Made by a program: the position numbers and the translations under genes. From the NCBI RefSeq assembly GCF_050337045.1, contig NZ_JAKJSO010000009.1:439940-503939 (forward strand): a stretch of DNA of 64,000 nt, read 5' to 3'. Positions within the stretch are counted from its first letter, which is position 1. Every line of letters begins with the position of its first letter. The notes beneath the pieces were generated by a model. That model searched no databases. It was not told the origin of the DNA and saw nothing but the letters and a program-made list of their open reading frames with translations. The stretch comes from Photobacterium kagoshimensis (GTDB lineage: Bacteria > Pseudomonadota > Gammaproteobacteria > Enterobacterales > Vibrionaceae). This document shows, one piece after another, positions 1-8,582 of this stretch.

Positions 1-273
1 TTTCTCATCGGTAAGTACCGAGATCGCGCTTGCATGATTTTTGTAAACTTGAGCAATGTAATCTAGGTCAAAGTCATCACGAATCAGCCCTTTAGAAGGG
101 GATGCTTTTTTGCATTCTAAAATGAATGCAGGCTCTTTATTTGCTAATGCGTCGTAGAAGCTACGGTCACTGTGGGAAAGCGTATCGATGAAGCTTTCCA
201 GCGGTTGTTCTACCTTACGAGCCTCTACCCAGATACGTTTGTCGGCAACAATTTTTGCGAGAACAGTTTCCAT
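1..273 (-). CDS. trpCF: TrpCF, indole-3-glycerol phosphate synthase / phosphoribosylanthranilate isomerase (N-terminal fragment)
   Basis: The 91 visible codons match the start of the TrpC domain: METVLAKIVADKRIWVEARK, followed by the conserved ECKKASPSKG substrate-phosphate motif with its catalytic lysine. TrpC closes the indole ring of CdRP to give indole-3-glycerol phosphate; in gammaproteobacteria the protein is usually fused to TrpF, but the fusion cannot be seen here because the window ends. The ATG lies 2 nt after the trpD stop codon, so the genes are co-transcribed and probably translationally coupled. It is the fifth structural gene of the operon; trpB and trpA are expected beyond the left edge. 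Confidence 0.93.
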   Translation of the reverse strand, partial: METVLAKIVADKRIWVEARKVEQPLESFIDTLSHSDRSFYDALANKEPAFILECKKASPSKGLIRDDFDLDYIAQVYKNHASAISVLTDEK

Positions 274-275
274 GA

Positions 276-1286
276 TTAACCTCGAGCTGCGAGTTGTTCA
301 ACAAGTGCGAATGCAGAGCCAGATTGCATAACATCAATGGCTTTTTGAGTATTCGCTTCTAAATCTTCATGTCCAAATAAACGCATTAGAAGTGCAACGT
401 TGACAGCGACTGCACCTTGTTGAGCATCCGTTCCTTTACCTGTCAGAATATTGGTAATAATAGTGCGGTTTTCTTCTGGTTCGCCGCCTTTGATTGCTTC
501 AAGCGAGTGAACTTCTAAACCAAAATCGGCTGGTGTGAGTGTGTATTCGGTGATTTCACCATCGATGATTTCTGCCACTATGGTCTCACCGTGAATGGCC
601 ACTTCATCTAAGCCACTGCCGTGAACAACTGCTGCGCGTTTCATTCCCATGGTTGCCATGGTTTCGGCAATTGGGCGAACCAGAGAAGCGTCGTACACGC
701 CCATTAGTTCCCTTTTGGGTCTTGCTGGGTTTACGAGAGGGCCCAGTAAGTTGAAAATTGTACGGGTCTTTAAGGTCTGGCGTACTGGCGCCGCATGTCG
801 CCAACCGCTGTGATACTGAGGCGCAAACAGAAAGCAGATGCCAAGCTCATCTAGGCATTTGCGGGCTGTTTCAGGTTTCATCGCGAGATTAATGCCAAAT
901 TTATCCAGTAGGTCTGACGATCCTGATTTACTCGATACACCGCGGTTACCGTGCTTGGCTACCTTAATGCCACATGCGGCAGCAACGAAAGCGGCAGTGG
1001 TTGATATATTGATGGTGTTGGCTCCGTCGCCACCTGTACCGACGATATCGGCAAAGTCGTACTCAGGGCTTGGGAATGGGCTCGCATTGGCAACGAGAGC
1101 ATTGGCAGCACCAGCGATCTCTGCGGGTATTTCACCTTTGATTTTGAGTGCCGTTAATATGGCCGATAGCAGAATGGGCTCTACCTCGCCCTTAATAATG
1201 GCATTAAAAAGCGTGTGGCTTTCATGTTGGCTTAGTGGTTGTTGGGCATACAGTTTATTCGCAATATCGTAAATCACAGCATCCAT
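276..1286 (-). CDS. trpD: TrpD, anthranilate phosphoribosyltransferase
   Basis: Transfers phosphoribose from PRPP to anthranilate, the second step specific to tryptophan synthesis. The 336-residue protein has the glycine-rich PRPP site GTGGDG at residues 83-88 and the downstream HGNRGVSSKSGSSD motif that binds PRPP and anthranilate. Length is normal for the stand-alone enzyme; unlike the enteric TrpGD fusion, the glutamine amidotransferase is a separate gene (trpG) 17 bp upstream, the usual Vibrionaceae arrangement. It lies inside the trp operon between trpG and trpCF. No unusual feature seen. Confidence 0.97.
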   Translation of the reverse strand: MDAVIYDIANKLYAQQPLSQHESHTLFNAIIKGEVEPILLSAILTALKIKGEIPAEIAGAANALVANASPFPSPEYDFADIVGTGGDGANTINISTTAAFVAAACGIKVAKHGNRGVSSKSGSSDLLDKFGINLAMKPETARKCLDELGICFLFAPQYHSGWRHAAPVRQTLKTRTIFNLLGPLVNPARPKRELMGVYDASLVRPIAETMATMGMKRAAVVHGSGLDEVAIHGETIVAEIIDGEITEYTLTPADFGLEVHSLEAIKGGEPEENRTIITNILTGKGTDAQQGAVAVNVALLMRLFGHEDLEANTQKAIDVMQSGSAFALVEQLAARG

Positions 1287-1303
1287 GATGATAGTCCTTA
1301 TTG

Positions 1304-1936
1304 TTATACGTCTTGTTTAACCGCTTGTTGTGAAGGCGAGGGTATAAAGGGAGTCGTTACCCAATCGAGCGTGTTAATCAGCAGTTGTGCGCCTTGTGTC
1401 GTTAAGATGGATTCTGGATGGAATTGAAAGCCGCACACTTTATCTTCATCTTGCGTTACAGCCATAACCAAACCATTAACATCGGCAACAACCTTTAAAC
1501 TATCAGGAACTTGGGTTGCAACCAAGGAATGATATCGAGCAATAGATAATGGGTTTGGTAGTTCACCAAAAACAGGATGTTGGTTATGGCGCATCATGGC
1601 AGCTTTTCCATGAACTATGTCACCAGCGCCTTCCACTTTACCGCCATACGCTTCCACAATCGCTTGATGACCAAGACATATTCCTATCATAGGAACTTTG
1701 CCTTTTAGGTGGACAATTAGTTCTGGCATACAGCCTGCATCGGCGGGGGCACCAGGGCCTGGGGACAAAACCAGTACTGGGTTTGTTTTTTCGGCAATGG
1801 CTTGGACCATCTGCTCAACCGTTAAACTGTTGCGATAAACCGTAACGGAATGGCCTAGAGTGCGAAATTGATCCACAAGGTTATAAGTAAAGGAGTCGAA
1901 ATTATCGAGTAGGACAATATGGGCTTTAGTCATCAT
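1304..1936 (-). CDS. trpG: TrpG, anthranilate synthase glutamine amidotransferase subunit
   Basis: Supplies ammonia from glutamine to TrpE. Class I amidotransferase: N-terminal LLDNFDSFTYNL, the PGPG oxyanion loop, the nucleophile Cys87 in GICLGHQ, and the C-terminal HPES catalytic His/Glu. The open frame extends further upstream inside trpE, but the conserved N-terminus and a Shine-Dalgarno AAGGA just upstream place the start at the ATG-ATG pair at 1936/1933, giving about 210 residues, normal for TrpG. It begins 7 bp after the trpE stop. Whether the first or second ATG is used cannot be decided. Confidence 0.95.
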   Translation of the reverse strand: MMTKAHIVLLDNFDSFTYNLVDQFRTLGHSVTVYRNSLTVEQMVQAIAEKTNPVLVLSPGPGAPADAGCMPELIVHLKGKVPMIGICLGHQAIVEAYGGKVEGAGDIVHGKAAMMRHNQHPVFGELPNPLSIARYHSLVATQVPDSLKVVADVNGLVMAVTQDEDKVCGFQFHPESILTTQGAQLLINTLDWVTTPFIPSPSQQAVKQDV

Positions 1937-1943
1937 CTTTTCC

Positions 1944-3512
1944 TTATCCTTGAGTATGGGCTTTGCGAATTGCGCTGATAACCGCTTGCGCTTTACCACG
2001 GGTTTCATCGGCTTCTGCTTGTGGTACCGAGTCGAACACCACACCAGCCCCGGCTTGTACGCTAGCAATACCGTCTTCAACATAGGCTGAACGGATCACA
2101 ATACAAGTATCCATATCACCATGGCCTGTGATGTAACCCACAGCGCCGCCATAGCTACCGCGACGACGTTTTTCGACATCACGGATAAGTTGCATGGCGC
2201 GAATTTTGGGTGCGCCTGTTAACGTACCCATGTTCATACATGCTTGGTAAGCGTGAAGCGCATCGAGATCGCTACGTAGCTGACCAACTACGCGTGACAC
2301 TAAGTGCATCACATGGCTGTAGCGATCGACTTTCAGTAAGTCGGCAACATAGCGGGTTCCCGCTTCACTGATCCGCGCCACATCATTACGCGCTAAATCA
2401 ACCAGCATCATGTGTTCGGCGTTTTCTTTCATGTCACAGCGCAGTTCTAACTCGATGCGGCCATCAAAATCGAGGTTAATTGAACCGTCGGTATTTTTAC
2501 CACGCTGACGTGTGCCTGCAATCGGGTAGATTTCGACTTGATTGGTTTCAGTTGCATATTTCAGGGCGCTTTCTGGTGATGCACCAAAGAGGGTGAAATC
2601 GGCATCTCGCATGAAGAACATGTAAGGACTAGGGTTGCCAACTTTTAACTCTTTATATGCCACCAATGGCGATGGACACGGTAAGGTAAATTGACGAGAA
2701 GGCACCACTTGGAATACATCGCCACCAATCACGTATTGCTTTAAATCAGCAACGGTTTGGCAAAAATCAGCATCACTGACACTCACTTCAGGTTCGCATT
2801 GCGCCAATTGAGTGGCTGGTGGCACGGTCGCTGGTGCTAAACACGCTTCTTTGATTTGCTGTAAGCGACGGCTTAGTTCGAAGTAGCTATTGGTATATTG
2901 ATCGCCACCAAATAGGGTGGCTTGCAGCTTACCTTTACGGCGCTGGTGATCGATAACCAGTAATGTCTCAGCAATATAGAATAGGTAATCAGGGCATTTA
3001 TTATCTTGCTCGACATCTGCTAGAGGTTCAAAACCAGCGACAAGATCGTAAGCAAAGAGGCCGCCAAGAAAGAGGGCTTCTTGTGGGTGGCCTGAAGTAT
3101 CGAATGCATGTTGGACCATCCGCAGTGCATCAAATGAAGAGGCTTGGCGTAAGCGGCTGTCTTCGTCCAGAGCACGTTCCGCGGTTGGAAATGTTAACGT
3201 CAGGCAGTCGGCGTGACGCTGACGACCCACAGTGTCTGGAATTTTTTGTTCTATGGTTTGCAGAACATTTAAACCGTTGTCGGTCAGTGCTTCTAACCGA
3301 ACGTCGGTGCCACGACAGACAATGCGTACTGCGGCATCAATCAGCATTAAGCTTTTAAGGTCTTGCTTAGAATCGACTTCTGCCGATTCCAGTAATAGGT
3401 TATGTGGGCTATCGCCGCAAACGGTGTAATACAGTTCTGTTGGCTCAGCTACATAGGGGACATCAAGGCTGAGCACGTCCAGCTCGCCAATGGTGCGTTG
3501 GGTTGTGTTCAC
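1944..3512 (-). CDS. trpE: TrpE, anthranilate synthase component I
   Basis: Makes anthranilate from chorismate with TrpG. The 522-residue protein has the N-terminal LLLES motif that forms part of the tryptophan feedback site and the chorismate-binding half with PIAGTRQRG, ELRCDMKENAEH(M)MLVDLARND and GTLTGAPK. The start is a GTG whose last two bases plus the next A form the TGA stop of the upstream DAHP synthase gene (GTGA, 4-nt overlap), preceded by AGGGAG; this implies translational coupling of the two feedback-controlled enzymes. Regulated by the upstream operator and attenuator. Confidence 0.97.
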   Translation of the reverse strand: MNTTQRTIGELDVLSLDVPYVAEPTELYYTVCGDSPHNLLLESAEVDSKQDLKSLMLIDAAVRIVCRGTDVRLEALTDNGLNVLQTIEQKIPDTVGRQRHADCLTLTFPTAERALDEDSRLRQASSFDALRMVQHAFDTSGHPQEALFLGGLFAYDLVAGFEPLADVEQDNKCPDYLFYIAETLLVIDHQRRKGKLQATLFGGDQYTNSYFELSRRLQQIKEACLAPATVPPATQLAQCEPEVSVSDADFCQTVADLKQYVIGGDVFQVVPSRQFTLPCPSPLVAYKELKVGNPSPYMFFMRDADFTLFGASPESALKYATETNQVEIYPIAGTRQRGKNTDGSINLDFDGRIELELRCDMKENAEHMMLVDLARNDVARISEAGTRYVADLLKVDRYSHVMHLVSRVVGQLRSDLDALHAYQACMNMGTLTGAPKIRAMQLIRDVEKRRRGSYGGAVGYITGHGDMDTCIVIRSAYVEDGIASVQAGAGVVFDSVPQAEADETRGKAQAVISAIRKAHTQG

Positions 3513-4522
3513 AGCGTTCTCCCTGCCGCTTCTACAAAGGGTTTGAGTTCTTGCATCAGTTGCTCAAACATTGGACCTGTCAGTGCTTGATGGCCATCCG
3601 ATAGCGCCTCACACGGTTTAAGGTGTGACTCAACAATAATGCCGTCAGCACCAACAGCGGCAGCTGCGCGTGAGAGTGGAATCACTAACTCTCGAACGCC
3701 AGTACCATGGCTTGGATCAACCACAACAGGTAAATGGGTACGTTGTTTTAAATACGCAACCGCGTTTAAATCCAATGTATTGCGCGTTGCTGTTTCGTAG
3801 GTGCGAATACCACGTTCACACAGGATAATATTGGGATTTCCTGCATCATAAATGTACTCAGCAGCTAAAAGCAGCTCCTCGATAGTGGCTGAAAGTCCGC
3901 GTTTGAGCAAGACCGGTTTTTGACTTTCGCCCACGGCTTTTAATAATGCGTAGTTTTGCATATTACGGGCGCCAATCTGTAGGCAGTCGACATATTCACA
4001 CATTGTATCAACGTGGCTGACTTCCATGACTTCAGACACCGTTGGTATGCCAAGCTGTTCATTGGCTTGCTTGAGGAGTTTCAAGCCTTCAACTCCCATA
4101 CCTTGGAAATCGTAAGGGCTGGTACGAGGCTTATAAGCGCCACCACGAAGAGCGACAGCCCCGTGTTGCTTGACCACTTCAGCCACGGAAAGTAGCTGCT
4201 CTTCGGATTCAACAGAACAAGGGCCAGCAATGACTGCAAATTTATTACCACCGATAGCGGCATTACCAAAACGCACTACAGTGTCGTGTGCTTGTACTTC
4301 ACGACTGACCATTTTGTATTTGGTTAGGATAGGTTTGACGGTTTCAACACATGGGTACGCGTCAAGGTTTAGCTTCTGCAGAATACGTTCATCGCCGAGT
4401 GCACCTAATACAATGCGTTCAACACCTGGCATGTAAAGTGGTTTGAGCCCTGCGCCTTCGATGCGCTGTAGGATTTCTTTTGCTTGAGATTCAGTCGCCG
4501 CTGGTTTTAGTACAATAATCAT
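3509..4522 (-). CDS. 3-deoxy-7-phosphoheptulonate (DAHP) synthase, type I-beta, first gene of the trp operon
   Basis: Condenses phosphoenolpyruvate and erythrose 4-phosphate, the entry step of the shikimate pathway. The 337 residues consist of an N-terminal ferredoxin-like/ACT-like regulatory domain (about 1-70, MIIVLKPAATESQ onward) and a TIM-barrel with VIAGPCSVES, RGGAYKPRTSPYDFQG, LLKRG and VVDPSHGTG. This layout is that of the Thermotoga/Bacillus-like I-beta class, not the enteric AroF/G/H I-alpha class. The start at 4522 follows AAGGA; a longer open frame upstream lacks similarity. It sits between the trp attenuator and trpE, overlapping trpE by 4 nt, so it should be expressed as part of the trp regulon. 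The class is clear; tryptophan as its feedback effector is inference. Confidence 0.93.
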   Translation of the reverse strand: MIIVLKPAATESQAKEILQRIEGAGLKPLYMPGVERIVLGALGDERILQKLNLDAYPCVETVKPILTKYKMVSREVQAHDTVVRFGNAAIGGNKFAVIAGPCSVESEEQLLSVAEVVKQHGAVALRGGAYKPRTSPYDFQGMGVEGLKLLKQANEQLGIPTVSEVMEVSHVDTMCEYVDCLQIGARNMQNYALLKAVGESQKPVLLKRGLSATIEELLLAAEYIYDAGNPNIILCERGIRTYETATRNTLDLNAVAYLKQRTHLPVVVDPSHGTGVRELVIPLSRAAAAVGADGIIVESHLKPCEALSDGHQALTGPMFEQLMQELKPFVEAAGRTL

Positions 4523-4606
4523 AATAGTGTCCTTGTTAGCATCAATATCGGGTCGACATTGGGCTGAAATTTGGTGGTAATAAAATGCTTCGAGAAACAA
4601 GAGGCC

Positions 4607-4632
4607 GAAAAAAGCCCGCGATGGGCGGGCTA
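4607..4632 (-). terminator. trp attenuator (Rho-independent terminator)
   Basis: On the minus strand the sequence reads AGCCCGC-loop-GCGGGCT followed by six T residues, about 35 bp after the leader peptide stop. A competing antiterminator is visible: TGGGCGG at the end of trpL (4668-4674) is exactly complementary to CCGCCCA (4622-4628), which forms the left arm of the terminator. A ribosome stalled on the Trp-Trp-Trp codons would leave TGGGCGG free and so prevent termination, the standard trp attenuation logic. Confidence 0.9.
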
Positions 4633-4662
4633 CTGTGTATGCTGTCCGTTAGGTACAGAGAA

Positions 4663-4737
4663 TTACACCGCCCAAGATTGGGAGTGCCACCACCAAGAGA
4701 ATAAAGCGCAGAGTTGATGATGAATATGCTGTACCAT
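4663..4737 (-). CDS. trpL: trp operon leader peptide
   Basis: A 24-codon open frame between the trp promoter and the first structural gene encodes four tryptophans, three of them consecutive (residues 15-17) plus Trp22. This is the typical sensor of charged tRNA-Trp. The reading frame ends 31 bp before the terminator hairpin. AGGA lies about 10 nt upstream of the ATG. It is too short to be found by ordinary ORF calling. Confidence 0.9.
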   Translation of the reverse strand: MVQHIHHQLCALFSWWWHSQSWAV

Positions 4738-4778
4738 GGGATCGTCCTGTTAGTCGATTTATGATTTCGGGTAACTGC

Positions 4779-4812
4779 GTACTAGTAAACTAGTTTACAG
4801 ATATAGAGTCAA
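4779..4812 (-). promoter_or_regulatory. trp promoter with overlapping TrpR operator
   Basis: Minus strand: -35 TTGACT (4807-4812), 17-bp spacer, -10 TTTACT (4784-4789). Overlapping the -10 is GTACTAGTAAACTAGTTTAC (4779-4798), which carries the ACTAGT/ACTAGT core of the Escherichia coli trp operator with the same position relative to the -35 and -10 boxes. This is direct sequence evidence for TrpR repression on top of attenuation. The -35 box is only 12 bp from the divergent rnm start codon. Confidence 0.88.
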
Positions 4813-4823
4813 GAATAAAATTT

Positions 4824-5693
4824 ATGTTATTTGATTTACATAGCCATACAACGGCATCTGATGGCCGTTTGTCACCAAAAGAGTTAGTTGAGCGAGCAGT
4901 GCTAAACCGTGTTGATGCGCTTGCGATTACCGATCACGATACAGTGGCTGGATTAGCGGAAGCTCAGCAAACAATCGATGCATTAAATCTGCCTTTAACT
5001 CTCATCAAAGGCATTGAAATATCGACACTTTGGCAAAATTTTGATATTCACATTGTGGGATTGAATATTGATCCTGAACACCCAGCAATTACGACTCTGA
5101 TTGCTGAGCAAATAGCGCGTCGTACTGAACGTGCTGAACAAATTGGTGAGCGACTTGAAAAGAATCGCATGCCGGGGGCGCTTGCTGGTGCGAAAGCTTT
5201 GGCGGGTGACGCGACACTGACACGTGCGCATTTTGCTCAGTGGATTGTGGCGGAAGGCTATGCCAAAACCATGCAAGCGGTGTTTAAAAAGTTTCTTACC
5301 CGAGGAAATCCTGGGTATGTACCACCGAGTTGGTGCTCTATCGCGGAAGCTGTCACGGCTATTCATGCTGCGGGCGGTCAGGCGGTACTCGCGCATCCTG
5401 GGCGCTACAAAATGACAACAAAATGGCTTAAGCGATTATTAACCTCTTTCGTGGAAGCAAAAGGCGATGCTATGGAAGTGGCACAGCCGCAACAAGGACA
5501 GCATGAACGTCGTAACCTCGGCGATTATGCCATTAATTATCAATTGCTTGCTTCTCAAGGCTCCGATTTTCATTATCCGTCGCCATGGACTGAGCTTGGT
5601 CGTAACTTATGGTTACCTAAAGGGGTAACAGAAGTGTGGCACGATTGGAACGTCGAAAAGAAGCGAGATGATTCAGAAGCCATAACAGAGTAA
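4824..5693 (+). CDS. rnm: Rnm (YciV), PHP-family 5'-3' exoribonuclease / phosphatase (RNase AM)
   Basis: PHP-domain metal-dependent phosphoesterase of 289 residues. Metal-binding motifs are visible: HSHTTASDG near the N-terminus, ITDHDT, LAHPGRY and GSDFHYP near the C-terminus. The E. coli orthologue YciV/Rnm trims 5' ends of structured RNA and also dephosphorylates 3',5'-bisphosphonucleotides. It is divergent from trpL, as in E. coli. The start codon is 26 bp from the edge of the TrpR operator and has no strong Shine-Dalgarno, so its promoter must overlap the trp control region. Confidence 0.92.
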   Translation: MLFDLHSHTTASDGRLSPKELVERAVLNRVDALAITDHDTVAGLAEAQQTIDALNLPLTLIKGIEISTLWQNFDIHIVGLNIDPEHPAITTLIAEQIARRTERAEQIGERLEKNRMPGALAGAKALAGDATLTRAHFAQWIVAEGYAKTMQAVFKKFLTRGNPGYVPPSWCSIAEAVTAIHAAGGQAVLAHPGRYKMTTKWLKRLLTSFVEAKGDAMEVAQPQQGQHERRNLGDYAINYQLLASQGSDFHYPSPWTELGRNLWLPKGVTEVWHDWNVEKKRDDSEAITE

Positions 5694-5723
5694 CTCTATC
5701 TGTTGTGCCTTTTGGGAGGAACC

Positions 5724-6344
5724 ATGAGCCAATTTTTTTACATGCATCCCGAAACACCGCAAGCGCGCCTTGTTAAACAGTCTGTTGCGATTATCCGCGA
5801 TGGCGGTGTGATTGTTTATCCAACAGATTCAGGTTATGCGCTTGGCTGTCAGCTTGAAAATAAAGCTGCGTTGGAGCGTATCTGTCAGATCCGTCGCTTA
5901 AACGATAAGCATAACTTCACCTTACTATGCCGTGATTTGTCTGAGCTTTCTTTATACGCTCGGGTTGATAATGTGGCGTATCGTTTACTGCGTAGTAACA
6001 CGCCGGGCGCTTATACCTTTATTTTTAAAGGAACCAAAGAAGTGCCACGTCGTTTAATGAACCCAAAACGTAAGACGATTGGTATTCGCGTGCCTGACAA
6101 TGCAATAGCGCTGGCGCTGTTGGAAGAGTTAGGTGAGCCAATGATGTCGACGACACTCATTTTGCCGAATAGTGATGTGGCAGAATCAGATCCTGAAGAT
6201 ATCCGTGACAAACTTGAGCATGCCGTTGATTTAATTGTGAATGGTGGTTATTTAGGTGAGCAGCCAACAACCGTTATTGACTTCAGTGATGGTGATGCAC
6301 AAATCGTCCGTGTTGGTTCGGGCGATCCTACGCCATTTGAGTAA
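5724..6344 (+). CDS. yciO: YciO, Sua5/YciO/YrdC-family protein
   Basis: 206-residue member of the L-threonylcarbamoyladenylate synthase-like fold: GGVIVYPTDSGYALGC, the KHNFTLLCRD loop, GAYTFIFKGTKEVPRR and the KTIGIRVPD motif that bind RNA/ATP in this family. The start at 5724 follows a good GGGAGGAACC ribosome site; an upstream in-frame ATG at 5703 is less likely. It follows rnm by 30 bp, probably in one transcript. YciO is a paralogue of TsaC; its own role is less well defined, so only family-level function is claimed. Confidence 0.93.
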   Translation: MSQFFYMHPETPQARLVKQSVAIIRDGGVIVYPTDSGYALGCQLENKAALERICQIRRLNDKHNFTLLCRDLSELSLYARVDNVAYRLLRSNTPGAYTFIFKGTKEVPRRLMNPKRKTIGIRVPDNAIALALLEELGEPMMSTTLILPNSDVAESDPEDIRDKLEHAVDLIVNGGYLGEQPTTVIDFSDGDAQIVRVGSGDPTPFE

Positions 6345-6481
6345 ACTAAATGCAAGCAGTGGTTAAGCATGAAAGTGGTAGTAACTTCATGGTGCTTTTG
6401 GCATAATTCGCCGCTGCTTGGTACCACCCGGTATCAGGGATGAGTATTTCGACGCCTGTGAAGGCGACAAAGGTTTGTCTA

Positions 6482-7537
6482 ATGAGTGAAAAATTACAGA
6501 AAGTGCTGGCACGTTCAGGTCAGGGCTCTCGTCGAGAAATCGAATTAAAGATTCAAGCTGGTCGTGTAAGTATTGATGGCGTAGTCGCTAAACTTGGTGA
6601 CCGTCTTGACGATCTAAGTGTACTTGTACGTATCGATGGTCATAAGGTTGACCTTGTTGCTACCAGTGATGAAGTATGTCGCGTACTGGCTTATAACAAG
6701 CCTGAAGGCGAATTATGTACGCGTCACGATCCAGAAGGTCGTCGTACTGTATTTGATCGTCTACCACGTCTAACGGAAGGCCGTTGGGTATCGGTTGGCC
6801 GTCTTGATGCAAACACCAGTGGTCTTCTTCTGTTCACTACCGATGGTGAATTAGCAAACCGCTTGATGCACCCAAGCCGTACTGTTCAGCGTGAATACAT
6901 GGTTCGTGTCTTCGGCGAAGTGAACGAAGATATGGTGCGTAACCTTGTTCGTGGCGTGAAGCTAGAAGATGGTATGGCACGTTTCGAAGACGTGGTTTAC
7001 GCTGGCGGTGAAGGTATGAACCATACTTTCTACGTGGTGATCACTGAAGGTCGTAACCGTGAAGTTCGTCGTTTATGGGATTCGCAAGGCGTAACAGTAA
7101 GTCGTCTTAAGCGTGTTCGTTACGGTGATATCTACCTAACCAAAGATTTGCCTCGTGGCGGTTGGATGGAGCTAGAACTGACTGAAGTTAACTACCTACG
7201 TGAAATGGTAGAGCTTGAGCACGAAAGCGAAACCATGCTGACTGTTGAAGGTCAGAAGCGTAAGCGTGGTGTGCGTCAGATCCGTCGTGCTGTTCGTCGT
7301 CATGAAGAACGTGCAAGCGAAGAATCATCAGGCCGTCGTGGCCGCGGTGGTAATAAAGAACGCCGTAACCCAACTTCAACCCGAAATAAAGGTGCTGAAG
7401 AGGGCGGGAATGCTCGTGGTGGCAAGGGTAAAGGTGGTAATAACGCATCATCAGGTAAGCGCAAGCCGTCTGGTAATGCAAGCAACCGTCGTAACCCGCT
7501 AAAGAATAAGCCTGCGAAGCCTCGTACTCGCAAGTAA
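6482..7537 (+). CDS. rluB: RluB, 23S rRNA pseudouridine(2605) synthase
   Basis: N-terminal S4 RNA-binding domain (EKLQKVLARSGQGSRREIE) followed by the RsuA/RluB catalytic domain with VGRLDANTSGLLLFTTDG, whose Asp is the catalytic residue, and EGRNREVRRLW. Start chosen at 6482 because the S4 domain begins there; a longer frame starts at 6440. The last ~95 residues form a low-complexity, Arg/Lys/Gly/Asn-rich tail (GGKGKGG, RRGRGGNKERR), making the protein 351 residues, about 60 longer than E. coli RluB. The tail is probably disordered and RNA-binding. Followed by a strong terminator. Confidence 0.95.
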   Translation: MSEKLQKVLARSGQGSRREIELKIQAGRVSIDGVVAKLGDRLDDLSVLVRIDGHKVDLVATSDEVCRVLAYNKPEGELCTRHDPEGRRTVFDRLPRLTEGRWVSVGRLDANTSGLLLFTTDGELANRLMHPSRTVQREYMVRVFGEVNEDMVRNLVRGVKLEDGMARFEDVVYAGGEGMNHTFYVVITEGRNREVRRLWDSQGVTVSRLKRVRYGDIYLTKDLPRGGWMELELTEVNYLREMVELEHESETMLTVEGQKRKRGVRQIRRAVRRHEERASEESSGRRGRGGNKERRNPTSTRNKGAEEGGNARGGKGKGGNNASSGKRKPSGNASNRRNPLKNKPAKPRTRK

Positions 7538-7551
7538 TTCTTATGGTTAAT

Positions 7552-7581
7552 AAAAAAAGCAGCTAATTAGCTGCTTTTTTT
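7552..7581 (+). terminator. Terminator after rluB
   Basis: Hairpin GCAGCTAATTAGCTGC flanked by A and T runs (about seven each), so it can also end transcription from the opposite strand (yciK, which is convergent). Confidence 0.88.
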
Positions 7582-7638
7582 GTATCTGCTGTTTTAAAAA
7601 AAACTAGCCTTGAAATAATTCTTTTCAGGGGTTACCGA

Positions 7639-8382
7639 TTAACGTTTTGGCTGTGCGTCGATGCACTGACCGTTAACGTCTTTGCTCTCTGGTGCCATCA
7701 AGAACAGGTACAGCGGCATAATGTCTAACGGTGTTTTGAGTAGCGACGAATCTTCCGCTGGAAAGGCTTGTGCCCGCATACTCGTACGAGTCCCGCCTGG
7801 ATTTATGGCATTCACGCGAACATTGGTATTGCTTAGCTCATCGGCGAGCACTTGCATCATGCCCTCGGTTGCAAACTTAGAGATGGCATAGCTTCCCCAG
7901 AATGCACGGCCCACATGGCCGACGGTCGAGCTTGTGAACACAAGGCGGGCATCATCAGCTTGCTTTAGTAGTGGCAGTACGGCTTGAGTCAGCAGCAGTT
8001 GCGCTTTAACGTTCACTTGCATCACATCATCAAAACTGTCTTCGTCGAGTTGATCAAATGGACTGAGCACGCCTAACAGACCCGCGTTGTGCAATACACC
8101 ATCAAGGCGACCGAATTGATCACTGATGGTTTCAACCATGTCGATATAGTTCTGCTTGGTTGCGCCTTTTAAATCGAGCGGGATAATCGCGGCTTGAGGA
8201 TAACCAAGGTTTTCAATTTCGTCATAAACCGCTTCTAACTTAGCGACAGTGCGTCCTAGCAATATAACGGTCGCGCCATGTGCGGCATAGCTAATCGCAG
8301 CTTGACGGCCAATGCCATCTCCCGCACCAGTAACCAAAATAACGCGATCTTTAAGAGAATCAGCTGCAATTTGATATTCCAC
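7639..8382 (-). CDS. yciK: YciK, short-chain dehydrogenase/reductase
   Basis: 247-residue classical SDR: cofactor motif TGAGDGIGRQ near the N-terminus, NAG (HNAGLLG), catalytic Ser (FTSSTVGHVG) and YAISK with the catalytic Tyr and Lys. It matches the YciK subfamily, whose substrate is not established. Convergent with rluB across the shared terminator; divergent from sohB. In E. coli yciK lies in the same rnm-trp-topA neighbourhood, supporting the name. Confidence 0.92.
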   Translation of the reverse strand: MEYQIAADSLKDRVILVTGAGDGIGRQAAISYAAHGATVILLGRTVAKLEAVYDEIENLGYPQAAIIPLDLKGATKQNYIDMVETISDQFGRLDGVLHNAGLLGVLSPFDQLDEDSFDDVMQVNVKAQLLLTQAVLPLLKQADDARLVFTSSTVGHVGRAFWGSYAISKFATEGMMQVLADELSNTNVRVNAINPGGTRTSMRAQAFPAEDSSLLKTPLDIMPLYLFLMAPESKDVNGQCIDAQPKR

Positions 8383-8582
8383 GTATTACTTCCTTATTGA
8401 ATATTCGCTTGCTTATAGTAGTGATAAATCGTCACGGGTAGCGCTAAACGCCAACCAAGCTTGAAATAATATTCTCGTAGCATGTCGATTTAACGAAAAT
8501 GTAAAATAGTCTCTTTTTCATTGCATTGCCATAGCCCCAGCAGGTTACAATGGGGTTAAGTTCATAAAATGAGGACTCAACA

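Noticed and set aside
7188..7481. 97-codon minus-strand His/Tyr-rich frame inside rluB
   Set aside because: Produced by the repetitive basic tail codons of rluB read on the other strand.
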